From NCBI GenBank assembly GCA_036172665.1, contig CM069870.1, forward strand, positions 41,684,001-41,748,000: 64,000 nucleotides of DNA. Reading direction: 5' to 3'. The stretch comes from Prosopocoilus inquinatus. Its lineage: Eukaryota > Arthropoda > Insecta > Coleoptera > Lucanidae. Below, piece after piece: positions 46,439 to 57,864 of the stretch; position 1 is the first letter of the stretch, and each line of letters begins with the position of its first letter. Below the pieces are notes generated by a model. That model was given only the letters and a program-made list of their open reading frames with translations, did not search any database and was not told the origin of the DNA. A program made the position numbers and the translations under genes.

Positions 46439-46480
46439 CACTCCTGACGAAGCTATAAATCTATAGCGAAACGTTGAGTG
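46439..46480 (+). ncRNA. PLE hammerhead ribozyme
   Basis: Third copy in this locus, base for base the same core and stems. It lies in the terminal plus-sense fragment that was not part of the inverted duplication. Confidence 0.85.
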
Positions 46481-46576
46481 TGTTTCCCTTCATTTTTCTG
46501 TCCGGTTTGAGATTAAAAAAACTTTGTACTTACTATTTTCATCGGACAAGAACAAACTTCAATTCTTCTATATATT

Positions 46577-47890
46577 ATTTCTAATTAATAAACATATTGT
46601 ATTGTATCTGATTACATCCTTTATTCCAAGATTACCGTAACAGTATCACTTGTCTTCATTTGCATCACAAGTTTGAAAAAGCGAATGAATAGTGAAGTAA
46701 ATAGCGTCTTCGATCCATTTGCACTGGTTGCAGTCAGAGTGTTTGCATCTTGTAATAACACAAGATGAAGATACTCGTGCGTTGATTCAATGCCAGTGAA
46801 TCAAAAACATTAGTAGATATTTAAAGCATCATTAAGTTTTCAGTTAACCAGAATAAACTGCTGTCAAACCAATTTGGGTTACAGATGTAGACTTACGATT
46901 CATACCATTAATTATGAAATATTGTTAATTATAGATTTTGGAAAGGCTTCAAGAATGAATGAATCAAAATGCAGGTGTCACAATATTAAAGCAACATTTT
47001 GTGTGTTTGATACATTTTCAAGAAAAATTGTAAAAAATCGTTAAGTCAGTGGAAATAAAATCATTCAAAGCACACTGACAGATGATGCTATTCCTCAACT
47101 AAATGTATGCTTCTACTGAACTAATGCTAATCTCACATCTGTCCTTTCTTCCACCACTACCAAACAGATACAAGAAACAAATAATACCAATAACCTCTGA
47201 AAGGTTTGTAAAGATCAAGGCAAAACGTACTTGCTCGTAACATTAGTAAATATCTTTCTACATCTGTTTGATTGCTTGCTAAATTTGACAGTCGCCATTT
47301 ATTCTTTATTTCATTACACACCAACCAAAGTTTGCCATTAATACACACGTAAATACTGAATATACGTCGCCTACAACCGTGCCAACAACACGTAATATAA
47401 CTTACAGGAGTACATTAATGACGTTCAGTGACAGTCCTTCATACATTGGTGTTATCTAGCGGTAAAATTTAAATCACGTAACTAGGCACTACTTTTAACT
47501 TCCTCGTTTTGTATGGGGAAGATTGGGAAGTGCGCGTACCAGTGTTCTGTATATCGTGGTCAGTCAAAAAGTATTATGAATTAATGTACAGAGCAAATAA
47601 TAGGTAGGTACTCTTGTCGTTTAAGTTACAACAATTCTTTCTTTATTAGAATGATAATTGTATTCTACGTCATTGCATACAAAAATACTGTTGTTTCTGA
47701 TACTATCAATAAACTTGAAATGATGCCATGGGCAATCAATACCGACACATGTCGATACTAAATCAGTTTAAATTCAATTGTACTAAGAATTAAATAAGTT
47801 TCACACTGTTCAGGAACAAGTAACACACACAACTATAAAGAATATTAAAAAAAAACCTCAATTCCACAAGTATAATAGTACGAAAGTATT
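46577..47890. other. Mostly unrecognised
   Basis: The minus-strand frame 47157-47348 has no family I know. 47430-47560 holds a diverged relative of the inverted-arm flank (see 41311-48262). Confidence 0.4.
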
Positions 47891-47892
47891 TT

Positions 47893-48231
47893 GTGAAGCA
47901 ATGCAGGAGCAAAGAAATAAATCCTAACAGTTTTTTATCGTCAGTATACTACATAGATGAATGGAGTTTTATTTTGAATAAGAAACATATTGCACAAAAT
48001 TCTGGTTATTGAATTGCAAATTTCAAATCTGACATACTGACATATTGAAATTAACAAGAATAGTACGAAAGTATTAGCAATGCAGGAGCAAAGAAATAAA
48101 TCCTAACAGTTTTTTATCGTCAGTATACTACATAGATGAATGGAGTTTTATTTTGAATAAAAAACATATTGCACAAAATTCTGGTTATTGAATTGCAAAT
48201 TTCAAATCTGACATACTAAGATCTTTGCTAT
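47893..48231. repeat. Direct tandem duplication, period 179 bp
   Basis: ATGCAGGAGCAAAGAAATAA at 47901 recurs at 48080; the following ~145 bp (through AAATTTCAAATCTGACATAC) are identical apart from one or two bases. A recent local duplication without coding content. Confidence 0.9.
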
Positions 48232-48527
48232 GTTCGGGTTTGAAACTTTCCACCCGATATAGGTACTAATAAGAGGGATCAGTGTACCGCTTCAATTATT
48301 CTGAACGCGTAATGTGAATTTATAAGAAGAGTTATAATATGAGAGTTTGAATAATTTATAAGTTTGAGTTATAGGAAATTATTTTTAATAAAATTTTCCC
48401 AAGTAACTTGAAATTTTGCATGCAATTGAAGTTTCATTAAATTAAATTAGAACAGCTATAAAAATTATTTTTAATATTATTAAATTTAATAAATAATTTA
48501 ATTCAAATTTAAAGCTTTAATTCAAAA
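48232..48527. other. No recognised feature
   Basis: AT-rich flank of the next retrozyme insertion. Confidence 0.4.
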
Positions 48528-48743
48528 TGAAATTTATAATGAATAGTTAAAATAGCGACATCCTACGATCACTTTTTGACCTGACATTGCAGTAGTATAA
48601 CAAGGTGGGTTGGCTACATAATAAGCTACCCAATGCAAGACGGACATGCTTGCTGTCAAAGATGAAAGTTTTAAGAAATTTTGTTGTAACTCGTTTTTGA
48701 TTGCAGTGAAAACCTCGAGCAGCCTCTGTACAGCTGTTTCAGT

Positions 48744-48788
48744 CTCTGCTGAAGAAGCCCCAACCAGGTATGAAACAGCTGTACAGAG
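48744..48788 (+). ncRNA. Hammerhead ribozyme, stem II damaged
   Basis: Core CTGAAGA and GAA, stem I and stem III intact, but stem II reads AGCCC/GGTAT, losing two of five pairs. Confidence 0.68.
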
Positions 48789-49054
48789 GCCACTCGAGGT
48801 TTTCACTGCAATCGAAAACGACTTGCAACAAAATTTTTTTAAACTTTCATTATGCATTGACAGCAAGCATGGCCGCCTTGCATGGGGTAGCTTATTATGT
48901 AGCCAACCCGCTTCAATTCGTTATCCTACTGCAATGTCAGGTCAAAAAGCGATCGTAGGATGTCGTTGTTTTATTTATTCGTCACTGTTACATCGCAATT
49001 GCAAGTAAATTGGTCAAGTCGTTTTTGGTTTGCAGTGAAAATGTCGAGCTACGT

Positions 49055-49099
49055 CTCTGCTGAAGAAGCCCCAAATAGGGCTGAAACAGCTGTACAGAG
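49055..49099 (+). ncRNA. Hammerhead ribozyme in retrozyme (intact core)
   Basis: All stems and core residues conserved; loop of stem II CAAATA; triplet GTA; predicted cut after A49094. Confidence 0.83.
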
Positions 49100-49163
49100 G
49101 CTGCTCGAGGTTTTCACTGCAATCAAAAACGATTTGCAACAATTTTTTTTTGAAATTTATAAT

Positions 49164-50530
49164 ATTTATAACAATTATACACAAAAAGAATAATAAAAGT
49201 TTGATAAAATAATTTACCTCAAATATGTGAAATATCAAAGACTCAAAAATATGAATCCTAAAAGTTTTTGAAAAAGATCAACGGCTATTTATTTTCTTTT
49301 GGATTTTCATGTGGAAGTAGGTAATCAATAAATGAATAAACTTATTTTTTTCGGGGAATTTACTTAATTCAATTGAAAATTCAGTTGAATTGAATAATTC
49401 TAAAACGTACAGTTGGCCCAAATTAAACACTTTTAAAAGAAAACACTCAGGTCCGGTCCTCTAAATTAGCGGTGCCCGGGTGTAACAAGAACCACGGGTC
49501 CCTTTTTTAAGGACATTCTTATTATCTGGAGTGCCCCACAAGCCGTTAAGAATTCGACTGATTTTTTCATTTGGCGCAATCTTTTCCTGAAACTGATATT
49601 TAGAATTGAATTTAGCGGTTCTCATTTTGCCAATTTATCAAATTGAATTTTATTTCTTTCAATTTTACAGCAAAACTTTCACTTGTTTCTCTGACCTTCA
49701 ATATTTATTTATAAAATAGTTTGATGTACTTCATATTTTATTTATAATGTGATGCAGGCCGCCCTTAAATCGTATTAGTTTTAGTTTGATTGTCATTGAA
49801 AATATATTACTTAACCCCTTAAATATTCCATAAAACATCTTGCGGAATTTATTTTTCTAAGCTTTGTGTAAATTAAACCCTCAAATTTTATCCGCAAGTA
49901 TCAACTTTACATACACTACAGCTTTGGCAATTTTCGTTCGTAGAAAGTTGAACAATGACATTAAATACGCATATCTCGACAACTACGCATTTTTTGTATA
50001 CATTATTTAGTCATTTCCCACTAGAATTTAATTTACAATCCAAATATGTGCCTCATTTAAAGAAAATAAAATTTCAGTCTATATCTTAGTTACAGGAAGT
50101 TTATTTGTTTTTCTGTAAACATCAGCAAAAGCTTTAAATTAGTCTATACAAGTTTTATAATGAACATTTCTTTCTAAATTCTAAAATAAAACAGTTAAAA
50201 GTCTCGCATTCTAATTATACTAATTATTAAACTTTTCTGGAATCTGATCGGTATTTTCAACCAGCTCTTGCAAATTCTCTTAAGTATAATAATTTACTTT
50301 TTGTAATCCGTTTCAAAGTACTCATGAAACATATTATTAATCATTTTATTTTGCAAATTTTATTCAAATTGTGCAACACGGCGTTGAAAGGAATAATAAA
50401 ACCTGATTAAAAGCAGATGCGTTTTTAAAGCTATCAGTAAAATTATTTAAATTACTTATGCTACCATTATAATAGCAACCGCACAAGTAATCTGCAATTA
50501 TTTAATGCCCACACTGATAATTTTTTTTTA
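49164..50530. other. No recognised feature
   Basis: AT-rich. No frame or repeat edge that I can support. Confidence 0.4.
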
Positions 50531-50536
50531 GCAATT

Positions 50537-50800
50537 TGAAAAATTTTAAATACGTACCGGGTGTACCACGGCACATGGATCACCCTTCTAGAATTTTTAT
50601 TTTTCAATCGATTTACATGAAATTTGAAAAAGATAAATTACACATTAAATATGGATTTTTCGACATACCATTGAATATCGACTTCAGTTTCTCCAGAAGA
50701 GACGTCAACTTTCTTAATTTATATTGAGCACCCTATATATTTTTACGTATTTGAAATATACAGATCATTTCGACTGTGAATATTCATCATTTGGTAATAA
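50537..50800. repeat. Diverged relative of the 2.4-3.1 kb repeat
   Basis: CACCCTTCTAGAATTTTTATTT, AACTTTCTTAATT and TTTTGGTTTCCATG correspond in order to words in 2500-2830 and 15060-15310. The 63-codon frame at 50536 is part of the repeat. Confidence 0.45.
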
Positions 50801-53127
50801 TTTTGGTTTCCATGCGTCTACCCTAAAGGCGAACATGGTCAAAATTTTTTGCCCTTGGCAAAACATACCGTTTGTCCTAAAATTTATAGTACATAGCGAT
50901 TAACATAGAGGAAGAGAAATCGCTCATTTGCCTGAACAAATTTATATCAATACATTGGATATATTCAGAAAGACCAGAACATTTAAATCATTTTAATACC
51001 AAATTTGCTGGATTTTAGTTGTTAATTTTTGTAAATTAAGAAAAAAGTAATTAATTTTTTTATTTGGCCTTAACAATGTGTTTTAATGAAAGTTGTAAAT
51101 GATTCTCCTGATCAATTGGGTAGTGTTGAGTTTGATCGAGTTACGCAAGTGTCAGGTTGGGTGTCAAACCCAGACCATGACTTATTTCATATTTTCTTTA
51201 ATGTTTGAATTAGTTTTTAAAAATGCATCAGAACAAGTTTCTTTTTTTCGGTTACTTTATTTAATTAGAAAAACATCACATTAAAATTTTTTCAAAAATA
51301 TTGTCGGCTTCGGATTTGAATGTGTAAATTATTACCTTTTTTCATTATTTTTAAGTAATAACAGTTAAAGCATTTAATGTCCAAATACTTCAAATGCCAA
51401 AGTCTTTCCGATTGTAACCTTCGAAGGGTATTTCTAGATTGAAAAATTTTTCGTTGTCATGGGATAATTAATAATCTGAAAAGCAATTTAAATTATTCCT
51501 TTTCATTTTGGAGGGTATTAAGAAAAAACTAAAATTTTTCATTTTCGTTTTTATTTTTTAAATCGAAAACCGCTGAAGCTAAACATTTGTAACTTACACA
51601 TTATTAAGGCACTTTTTTACGGAGAATCTAAATCTGTTATTACTAAAGCATCGAGGAAAATAGCGCGTCCAGTCTCCCAGATGCCGATTACGCATCGTAA
51701 CACCCCCGGTGTAGCGCATATCTGAATCGTTCGATTGCCCGGTTTAACAGAGACGCGCGTTGTTGAGTATTCTCAGGTATTCGAAATTCGAATAGGACAG
51801 AAAATACTAAAATTTCTCAGCTATTAATTGTTATTAAAATTAATTATTAAATAACGTTCCAAATTTTCGTTCGTTCGTTCGTTTCGATTTGTCGTGAGAA
51901 TGTATTGTCTTTTAAAGCGAGAAAATGATCTCTCAATATAACAGGTTATGAGAGACGCTTCTGTAAGTAAATTTTGAACTCTTCAATATTTACGGAGACT
52001 AAGCAATCAAATAAATGTCGAATCGTCAAAATCAAAATTAATGAGACGCAGAATTCGATCGTAGAATCCCTGTGCCTATGGGAAATGCAGCGAGAAATCG
52101 AGCCCCCCGAAAAGAAATACATTGGGTTGAAATGGTTTAAATATTTTTTTGGTTGCTTCATTTTTGACTTAGGTAAGATTAGTTACATTTCTTTGATTTG
52201 TTGTTGGATTGACTTATTAAATTCTTAAAAGTTACATATTTTTGAGCATTTAACTTTCCAGCAAAATTGTACGTTGAGAATCACACCAAAATAATCCATG
52301 AAAAAATAAATCTTTGTAATATAAAAGAATTGAAATATTAAGAATCTGCTATTAGTTGGTACACAACCTAAATTATATAATAAATATTTGCACACAGCCA
52401 TCAGTCAATGAATCTACTGATTGTGTCGTCTGAATATATGCAATAAGTAAAGATCCAAACCAACACATAGTATTCCAAATTCTCCAACAGAGGCAGCATT
52501 TTGCACGTACCCCTCTTCGCGCCACTTTCCCGCCACCCTCATTCTTCTGTGTAAGGTAAAGCCTATCTCATGATCCCTTTTATTAGTACCTATATACTCA
52601 CTGCTATTACCTTACATTTTCCAATGTCAAATATGTGTAATTCATGACAGAGAACGTAAGAGGGCGAATAATTTTAAAGTCATCATGGCCGCTTCACATC
52701 TTTTTCTAGGTAATATCTGGTCACATGAGTAACAGTACGACATTATGACATTTTATATTTTTTCCCTGTCAGGCAATTTCTAGGGTCTGAAAAAAAATTC
52801 TATTAAAATATAGGATCTTGCCAAAAATTGTGGAAAATCTTTTTCAGCCAGCTCCAGTATATTTCAAAGTCTTAAGCATTTGCTTTTGGTAACACGATCT
52901 TAAATGAAGTAAGTCACGTCTGTGAATACACAGCAACTTAAGAAATTCTTAAATATATAAGATGAACTTACATAAGACGGTCTTAAACAATTGCTTAAGT
53001 CACGACTATGAATACCGCCCCTAAATCCAGTTATGGATTTGACAAATTTGACACTGACATCAAAAAAATAGCTGAAGGTTTGATTTACACCTTACAAAAT
53101 TACGAATTTTTGACATCGATGTCAATC
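50801..53127. other. Mostly unrecognised
   Basis: A (TTCG)4 run lies at 51868-51884. A GC-richer pocket at 51660-51760 breaks the AT-rich background. Near 53005-53021 is the end GACTATGAATACCGCCC, the counterpart of 34661. The opposed frames at 51946-52228 are shadows of each other. Confidence 0.4.
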
Positions 53128-53167
53128 CTTAGTGTACCAGTTTTCAAGGGCCGCAACTGAATTGTAC

Positions 53168-53405
53168 TGTTCCAAGCAATAAATATTGGTCGTCACTATC
53201 AAATAAAACGTTAGTTTCAATTCCGTAAATTAGAAATTTTCATATATTTTTTTATTTTACCAAAAAAAGGATTAAAAATAAACTTTTTAAGAAATTATTC
53301 CTAGTACTCAAAATTAAGACAACAATCTCTTTACTTTTAATCAAATACGAGTCAAGTACAAATCTTTGACAATCAAAGACGACCAAAATTTATTGCTCGT
53401 GACCG
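53168..53405. mobile_element. TA-flanked MITE, second copy of the 16.8-kb family
   Basis: CTGTTCCAAGCAATAAATAT at the left and a right end whose complement is CGGTCACGAGCAATAAATTT; both continue TTGGTCGTC. Flanked by TA. 238 bp against 226 bp for the other copy. Confidence 0.68.
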
Positions 53406-53569
53406 TACATGTGAAATAGTTAATGTGAGAAACAATTTTCAAATGTGGAAACTTTAGGAGCATTTCAAGAAAAATTTCTAGAAGTGATGGTTGTCTTTAA
53501 GATTGCTTTAAGCACCTTACAACTTTATGTATAAATATTTCAAGAAACTAGTTTTATAAATAGAAACGA

Positions 53570-54225
53570 AGGGAAGAGGTCATCTTAGAAAGAGAACTGC
53601 TGACAATATTGAAAATCTTGAAGCAATAATTACAAATGCACGTACCATTTCAGTCTGCAGATTAATGCAGCAGGCAGAACTGTCTTATGGAACATCTAGA
53701 ACTTGCAATTTTCAGTGGTTTCTCACAAATATCAACGATGATGACATACTAAATAAAACACTTTTTTGATGAATCAATGTTCACTCTTCTGGGTTACATC
53801 AACTCTTACAATTTTCATATCTGGAGTTGTATTAATTCACATTTCTATCGAGGCCTAAAAAAGTTGGTTTGTAGTTAGATTGCAGGCGCAGAAGACTTAT
53901 TGGTCCCATTTTTTTTTATGGTACACTTACAGCATAGAGGTATTGAGATGGAATTTTAGAACCATATATTAATTCTCTGCATGAAGACAAGTTGCAAGGT
54001 TTCTTCCAACAAGATAGTGCTATATCTGATACTCTTACATTACTGCAATACTTTGATGAAAGGCTTAAAGGTTAGATAAAATAAATCTTTATCCTCCTCA
54101 CTCTTGTGACTTGACACCTACGGACTTCTTTGTGTGGCCTTTCTAAAAAACACAACATATTCCAAACGCCAGTTAATACTATCAATGACCCTACAGAATT
54201 GCTCAGGAGATTGAAAAACTAAACA
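53570..54225 (+). pseudogene. Tc1/mariner-type transposase relic
   Basis: Pieces in several frames follow the order of the family: GRGHLRKRTADNIENLEAII (helix-turn-helix linker), FFDESMFTLLGYIN (first Asp), EDKLQGFFQQDSAISDT (second Asp), then HSCDLTPTDFFVWPF (third Asp). Many stops and frameshifts. Distinct from, and much older than, the element at 24.3-25.6 kb. Confidence 0.72.
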
Positions 54226-54750
54226 ACTCACCATAAATACTGCAAAATGTCGCCAACATAATACTTGTAAACTTCCATTTTATTTTCATTCATCTATATT
54301 ATTTCTAATAGCGAGTTCCACTTGTCACGACATCTTTATCTCATTCTATTACATAAAATTAGTTTACACCAATGCAACAAGTTGAACTCGCTATAAATAA
54401 ACACACATTCTTTGTACATAACCCCAAATTATACGATTGTGACGTGGTGTCTTTTCACGTTAATCACAGACGTACATTTTCCTTACACTAACTACTCTAA
54501 TCTGATTTTATTTTTCACACAATTTACCTACATTTTGTAGGCAATTTTCTGTATTACACCGAACTAAATTCTTGAACTAAAAATTGTTCAATTTCTAAGC
54601 CAACGTGTAGGGTTTAGGTTGGTGGAAAACGACATTAAGATACATCAAAAATCTGATGCAAACAAATTCGTTACTCAATTCTAATGACAGGTTAATAAAA
54701 TCAAAATTATTTCATGCGACTTCATCTCTGTAATATTAAACTTCCAGATG
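54226..54750. other. No recognised feature
   Basis: AT-rich spacer. Confidence 0.4.
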
Positions 54751-54965
54751 GGCTGGCGAGTAGCTCTACGGTTAACTGACTGAGTCAGAAACCGCGAGCA
54801 CTCACAGTGCAGGTTCAAGTCCTGCTGAATCCGTGGTTGTCTGTGTTTGTCCAAAATATTTGATCCAACTTTAATTAATTAACTATAGTAACTGGCAAAA
54901 TGAACCCTAAATAAGGCAGGGCCAACAAAAAAAACCTCCAGCTCTAAATTTAAGAGAAGAGAAGA
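54751..54965 (+). mobile_element. tRNA-derived SINE
   Basis: GGCTGGCGAGTAGCTCTACGG resembles a pol III A box and AGGTTCAAGTCCTGC (54811-54825) is a good B box, 40-odd bp apart as in tRNA genes. The body does not fold into a clean cloverleaf with acceptor pairing, and it continues into a ~130-bp unrelated tail ending in AAGAGAAGAGAAGAAAG. AAACTTCCAG before and AAACCTCCAG within the 3' part may be coincidence. Confidence 0.62.
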
Positions 54966-55752
54966 AAGAATCTTGCACTTAAGCTTCCTTCTTCTCAGTA
55001 GCATTGAAAATACATTCACTTGATCTAACTCACACTTAATTATTTTTGATGACTTACCTTTCTGACTTTCTCTAGGACAGGGTTGCCAGTTTCCAGAAGC
55101 AAAATTCAGGATGAACTGAAGTCAGCTGCAAAATAGCAATGAACATGACTAAACGGTTTAGGCAACCGTAAGTACAGAAGTACACTTGCAGTAGTAAAAT
55201 ATTCTTTATGGATGAAAAGGTTAATGAAAATAAGCATTCATTGATTTTATTAATAAAAAGAAATTATTACTAAAAATAATCAACAAAATTTAAGGTAATT
55301 ATTTACAAAAGCTACAAGTGGATCAAACATTATAAATTTTGGAGGGCATGTTCTACGATAAACTATAATTCAAATGCACTTAGAATTAATTGGGACAAAC
55401 ATTCCGTTTTTAATTAAAAAAATAATTAAAATCGTCGTGTTGTCCTTCTCTAACCAATGGTTATAGATACAGCGAGTTTTCTATCCTTTTCTAATCATTG
55501 GTTATGCCACCGGCTATACGCATCAAACGTCATTATAAAGGAAACATGGCCATTTAACCAAGTGTGTTTTTAAATTTTTTTTTCTGCTAAACTATCAGCG
55601 AGCCGCAAATAAAATTAGTGTTACGAGACAACATATTATGTAGTAGTGTTATGTGCTAAATTTCATCTTCATACGTTAACTTGGAGCTTTTGTAAATAAT
55701 TACCAAATTTAACAAACAAAGCTTATCCTAAACTTCTTAATAAAAATTATTA
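54966..55752. other. No recognised feature
   Basis: No supported frame or repeat boundary. A repeated word ACCAATGGTTAT/ATCATTGGTTATG at 55453-55508 may be an internal short repeat. Confidence 0.4.
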
Positions 55753-55760
55753 TTATATAC

Positions 55761-56209
55761 TAGAGATGGGATTCCACCCGGTGCAATCGTTTGCACTGGT
55801 GGGATCTCGGAATGCACCTGGTGCATTGAATGCGGTTGCTTACATTTACATAAGACATAAAAAATGCTTCAAAATGACACCAAATATAATATATTTTGTA
55901 CGGACTATCGCTAGACAATTATTTTATAACGTTAATTTCAAAAAGTTACTCATTTTGTTCACATTTTAAGCTATAAAGCTTTCAGTTAAACTTAAAATTT
56001 ACTATTCAGCTATTCACCATACACTATGAAACATTAAACCTGTAAGCCACCTGCAAACAATTAAATAACATCAAGAAAAGATTTTTCGTTCGATTTGCGC
56101 GGGAAATTTAAATTTTTGAATGCACCCGGTACAATCATGTATGCACCCTGGTGAATGCACCCATGTGGGTGGTTTCAATGCACCGGATTCATTCCCTGGC
56201 CTATCTCTA
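55761..56209. mobile_element. hAT-like MITE
   Basis: 449 bp. TAGAGATGGGATTCC at the left, GGCCTATCTCTA at the right. Flanks TTATATAC (55753-55760) and TTATGTAC (56210-56217) match at 7 of 8. Several GGTGCATTSAATGC / GAATGCACCC subterminal words on both strands. Confidence 0.65.
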
Positions 56210-56950
56210 TTATGTACACTTGAGGACAAAAAAATGCCTCAATCTTTTTTATATTCTAAACTGAAAGAAATTAGCTGCTTTCTTTCATTTAAAAGTTTAA
56301 ATCGTGATTTGAATAGTTTAGGTCTGAATTCTATAGATATGGAGCAATAAAATACCTCAGATTTGAATTACTAATTGATTGTCTCACCTGTAATTATTTG
56401 GTGTTCAACCCAAACGAGTCTTAAAAATAAAAGGATTTGAAGATAAAGGGGATTACCAATCAGGATTGAAATTTTACGGGAAATGGGGATTAATCCATTT
56501 GTAAAAGAACATCTGCCTTTGAATCTAAATACGTAATAACGTGAAACGTGTATTATGAAATAGAGCTCTTTAAGATCCTAGAAGTTTGCTAGTAGGAAGG
56601 TTTTAAAATTATAAAGGGTCGCGAATCTTTTACAAAAGAAGGTCATGTCCAATAACGAAAATAATTTGTTTTTTTTTTGTTATATTCAGAAAACCATAAG
56701 GACGTTGAGCCCCAACAACGGCTTACACAGAAGTTACAAAGTTTATAATACATACATATTACATACCATTATATGTACAATATACGTATAATAGTCCAAA
56801 AGAAGAGAATTAACGCGGAATAATAGAAAGAGATTAGTAAGTAATTCTTATCAAAATATAATTCCTCACTTGTGTGAGCGTATAGTGGTAGTCTACTTAT
56901 ATTTCAAAATTTGATTCACACTAGAAATCAGCTTAACCAGCCCGATATGA
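56210..56950. other. Mostly unrecognised
   Basis: 56276-56400 has words shared with the TIR repeat at 699-1316 (GCTTTCTTTCATTTAAAAG, GATTTGAATAGTTTAGGTC). Otherwise nothing supported. Confidence 0.4.
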
Positions 56951-56953
56951 AAA

Positions 56954-56954
<1 letters not shown>

Positions 56955-56988
<34 letters not shown>

Positions 56989-56990
56989 TT
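56955..56990. repeat. (AAT)n tract, 3' tail of a LINE
   Basis: Follows, on the minus strand, the LINE 3' end ...GATGGGTAAATAAATT. Same arrangement as at 29492-29601. Confidence 0.8.
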
Positions 56991-57700
56991 ATTTACCCAT
57001 CTCATGACAGTTGGTCTTTACATACATACATAAAATCTAGAAGTAAAAAACAAACAAAACATTAAACACAAAAATCACATGTTAGGAACTCATCTAAGCT
57101 GTAAAATGTTTTTGATAAGAACAACCCTTTTAGTTTTCTTTTAAAGAACTTTGCGTCGTGTATATTTTTAAATTCTTTAGGAAGTCGATTATATAGAAAT
57201 TTTCCATTATAGTACAGTGAATTTTTAATTAATGCTGTTTCTGGCCTAGGCAAATGGAGATCCTTTTTACTGCGGGTGTTATGCGTGTGAAAATTTTGCC
57301 TTTCCTTCCGTATAAGAAACAACGAGTGTACTGATAAAATTTTATATTGAATGAATAGTCAACTGCAGTGAGCTCGTGGACTTTGTTCTGATAAGTATCT
57401 AATAGCTCGTATTTGAATTTTGAAAATTAGCTCAAGGTTCTCCATTGTAGTAAAACCCCAAAAAACAATGCAGTACCTCAGTTGAGATTCCAATAATGCA
57501 AAATATACTATTATAGCGGTTTATGGACCTACTTTAAGTCAAATAGCAGGCACTGCGAAACAAACAATAGAAAGACAAGTTGCAATGTCTTGAATTTGTC
57601 TTGTCCGTGTCAAATTTTCGTCCAAATCTAAACCTAAAAGTTTAATGTCTGTAGCTCTACTTAATATTGTATCTTGGATTTTCATGAGAAAATCTGTATT
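56991..57700 (-). pseudogene. Jockey-like LINE ORF2 C-terminus and 3' region
   Basis: Minus-strand pieces read KLLGLDLDENLTRTRQIQDI (57640-57580), LESQLRYCIVFWGF (about 57490), IRAIRYLSEQSPRAHC, and the open frame 57062-57322 with NTRSKKDLHLPRPETALIKN, LYYNGKFLYNRLPKEFKN. The last block is the usual end of ORF2 in these elements. A stop and frameshifts interrupt it. Truncated 5' of the thumb region. Confidence 0.75.
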
Positions 57701-57709
57701 CTGAAAACT

Positions 57710-57862
57710 TTAAGAATTCTTTTGCACACTCCTATCTCTACTTTTGTGAACGTTATACGGAGGAGTCAATATAATAGAGCAATATTGCAAATTACCAAAA
57801 ACAAGAGATTTATAAAGATGTATAATGAAGTGTAAATCCGTAAAAGGTTTGGAAATTCTACA
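57710..57862 (-). pseudogene. Second LINE ORF2 fragment
   Basis: Reads ISKPFTDLHFIIHLYKSLVF and NLQYCSIILTPPYNVHK, the 'LYKSLV...L.Y.S.I..P' block. In an intact element this comes after the KLLGLD block found 3' to it here, so it belongs to a different copy joined out of order. Confidence 0.65.
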
Positions 57863-57864
57863 TA

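Larger units (their letters stand above)
42288..46564. mobile_element. Penelope-like element composite
   Basis: Bounded by a perfect 12-bp target duplication CTTCTATATATT (42276-42287 and 46565-46576). In order: minus-sense PLE (42288-44495), plus-sense PLE 3' part (44496-45499), an inverted copy of the left target sequence and ~740 bp of left flank (45500-46253), and a second plus-sense PLE 3' end (46254-46564) finishing GGACAAGAACAAACTTCAATT. Left outer end ...ACTTTGTACTT, right outer end ...CTTCAATT. Hammerheads occur in all three flanking repeats. Confidence 0.88.
41311..48262. repeat. Possible old large element bounded by inverted ends
   Basis: GGGTGGAGAGTTTCAAACCC at 41311 is matched inverted near 48233-48257 (GGGTTTGAAACTTTCCACCC). 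Near 47430-47560 the words TGACAGTCC, ATCTAGCG, GTACCAGTGTTCT and TATATCGTG repeat, in diverged form, sequence of the inverted arms at 46080-46205. This suggests an older long-inverted-repeat element into which the PLE inserted. TATA flanks both proposed ends. Coding content not recognised. Confidence 0.35.
48541..49151. mobile_element. Retrozyme composite with two tandem plus-sense ribozymes
   Basis: 611 bp flanked by a perfect 12-bp duplication GAAATTTATAAT (48529-48540 and 49152-49163; 13 with a shared T). The E1 end GAATAGTTAAAATAGCGAC opens a 200-bp minus-sense piece that reaches CAGCTGTTTCAG of its ribozyme at 48742, then plus-sense DNA begins and continues for 1.3 units to the E2 end TTTGCAACAATTTTTTTT. 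The two plus-sense ribozymes are exactly 311 bp apart, so a transcript could release a 311-nt monomer. Confidence 0.92.

Noticed and set aside
48541..49151. CRISPR-like array of repeats
   Set aside because: The repeats are 311 bp long, inverted in part, and eukaryotic in context; no short direct repeats with unique spacers exist anywhere in the window.
51946..52228. Overlapping opposed frames (71 and 84 codons) as a small gene
   Set aside because: No family resemblance, no codon-usage contrast, and each is the complement of the other.
54751..54826. A functional tRNA gene
   Set aside because: A and B boxes are present, but acceptor and other arms do not pair properly and a SINE-like tail follows.
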